Assembly: GCA_022578965.1 (NCBI GenBank) | Contig: MU400677.1 | Coordinates: 27,436-91,435, forward strand | Source of the DNA: Xylaria sp. FL1777 | Taxonomy: Eukaryota > Ascomycota > Sordariomycetes > Xylariales > Xylariaceae | Reading direction: 5' to 3' | Length of the DNA stretch: 64,000 nucleotides | In this document: positions 63,373 through 64,000 of the stretch, in pieces | How the letters are laid out: every line of letters starts with the position of its first letter | Position numbering within the stretch: the stretch's first letter is position 1 | Translations under genes and position numbers: made by a program | The notes under the pieces: generated by a model | The model's database searches: none | The model's input: only the letters and a program-made list of their open reading frames with translations | Told to the model about the DNA's origin: nothing

Positions 63373-63866
63373 TATAATAAACTTATTATATATTAATATA
63401 ATAGGTTTGCTTTTAAAGTTTTAATTTGCAAGTAATAATAGAATTTTTAATAGTAGTTTATTAAAGAAGTTTTTAGGGTACTTTTATTACTGTGCATTAA
63501 TAAGGGTTTTAAAAGATTAAAAGTAATAAATGCATTAATACTTAGTAGTTATAAAAAATTAATAGCTAAAGAACTAGAACTAAGTAAATAACTAAATATA
63601 AAAAGTGCATAATTATATAAACAAAGAAAAAGTAAAAAAAATAGTAATTTTTTCTAAATTATTACAAGTTTAATAAACACTAAATTACTATAAGCTTAGT
63701 AAGCTTTAAATTACTGTAAGCTTAGTAAGCCTTAGATTACTATAAGCTTAATAAACTAAGTAAGTCGTTATATAACTTTAGCTTTAGCTAATAAAAAAAG
63801 AGGTGCAAAATATATATAAAAGCATTAAGCCGCTTTAAAGGCTACCTTAATGCTAATTTTATAACA
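63373..63866 (-). repeat. LTR of element A (5' LTR in element orientation)
   Basis: Starts TATAATAAAC (TG changed to TA) and ends ATAACA, followed by ATATG. It is homologous over its whole length to 31891-32384. Internal sequence of the element lies directly to its left, as expected of the 5' LTR of a minus-strand element. Confidence 0.88.
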
Positions 63867-64000
63867 ATATGTTAGCAATAAGTTATAATAAATATATAAA
63901 AGTACTAGTATTATAATTATAATTAAAGCTATAATTTTTGTTAGTTTTTAAAAAAATAGCTTTTATTATAAATTATAACTAATAATTAATTAAAGCTATA
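63867..64000. other. Right flank of element A, probable continuation of the interrupted LINE
   Basis: After the ATATG duplication the AT-rich sequence continues to the window end. By the target-duplication logic it is contiguous with the sequence left of 31891. It is too short and mutated to identify. Confidence 0.5.

Larger units (their letters stand above)
31891..63866 (-). mobile_element. Element A: Ty3/Gypsy element, minus strand, interrupted by three later insertions
   Basis: The two outermost LTRs (31891-32384 and 63373-63866) are flanked by the same five bases, ATATG at 31886-31890 and ATATG at 63867-63871, so they belong to one insertion. Its own sequence is 31891-35836, 43701-44813 and 61232-63866, about 7.69 kb in total. 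That is almost the same length as the uninterrupted sister copy B (7.705 kb). Pol reads on the minus strand (reverse transcriptase near 35.4 kb) and gag lies near 62.3-62.7 kb, next to the right-hand (5') LTR. All frames are destroyed by C-to-T and G-to-A changes. Confidence 0.9.

Noticed and set aside
26101..64000. Possible mitochondrial insertion or bacterial AT-rich DNA
   Set aside because: The block contains retrotransposon pol motifs, LTRs and target duplications, and no rRNA, tRNA or respiratory genes were recognisable.
26101..64000. Possible regional centromere
   Set aside because: Fungal centromeres can be long RIP-mutated repeat blocks like this, but sequence alone cannot tell them from other heterochromatin. 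CenH3 mapping would be needed.

Overview
The window looks like nuclear DNA of a filamentous ascomycete (Pezizomycotina; Sordariomycetes is plausible but not proven). The genes have short GT-AG introns of roughly 50-120 bp, one intron uses GC-AG, and the families are typically fungal: an EB1 microtubule protein, an MCT-type MFS carrier, a SERAC1-like hydrolase, a small Cys-rich secreted protein, a P450 and a chromodomain protein. These genes sit in a base-balanced island (about 6.1-26.1 kb) between two extremely AT-rich blocks (1-6.1 kb and 26.1-64 kb). The AT-rich blocks are retrotransposons destroyed by transition mutations of the kind made by repeat-induced point mutation (RIP).

Island, left to right: a decayed P450 gene (minus), a SERAC1-like alpha/beta hydrolase gene with one in-frame TGA (plus), an intact four-exon MCT-like transporter gene (minus), an intact two-exon gene for a secreted six-cysteine protein (minus), a single-exon 258-residue orphan (minus), a three-exon chromodomain gene with a 15-nt microexon and a motif repeated three times (minus), and a four-exon EB1/Mal3/Bim1 gene (minus). 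The EB1 start codon is only about 400 bp from the right-hand AT-rich block. The two broken genes lie on the left side and the intact genes to the right. Nothing shows these genes acting as one pathway.

The AT-rich blocks can be read in detail. The left block holds a plus-strand Ty3/Gypsy pol relic. The right block begins with a minus-strand Tad1-like LINE relic (26.1-31.9 kb). Into it, or beside it, a minus-strand Ty3/Gypsy element (element A) inserted; its ends, now at 31891 and 63866, are both flanked by ATATG. A was then entered by Gypsy1 (35837-43695, 193-bp LTRs, flanked by TTTTT) and Gypsy2 (44814-53516, 207-bp LTRs, flanked by ATTAT). A second copy of A's own family (element B, 53518-61222, about 495-bp LTRs, flanked by ACTAA) landed on the 3' edge of Gypsy2. 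With the insertions removed, A is about 7.69 kb, against 7.705 kb for B. The whole 32-kb block is therefore a solvable four-layer nest.

The A/B family also carries, just inside its 3' LTR and on the opposite strand to pol, a degraded reading frame with Cys-pair and charged-helix character. It is one of the more unusual things in the window.
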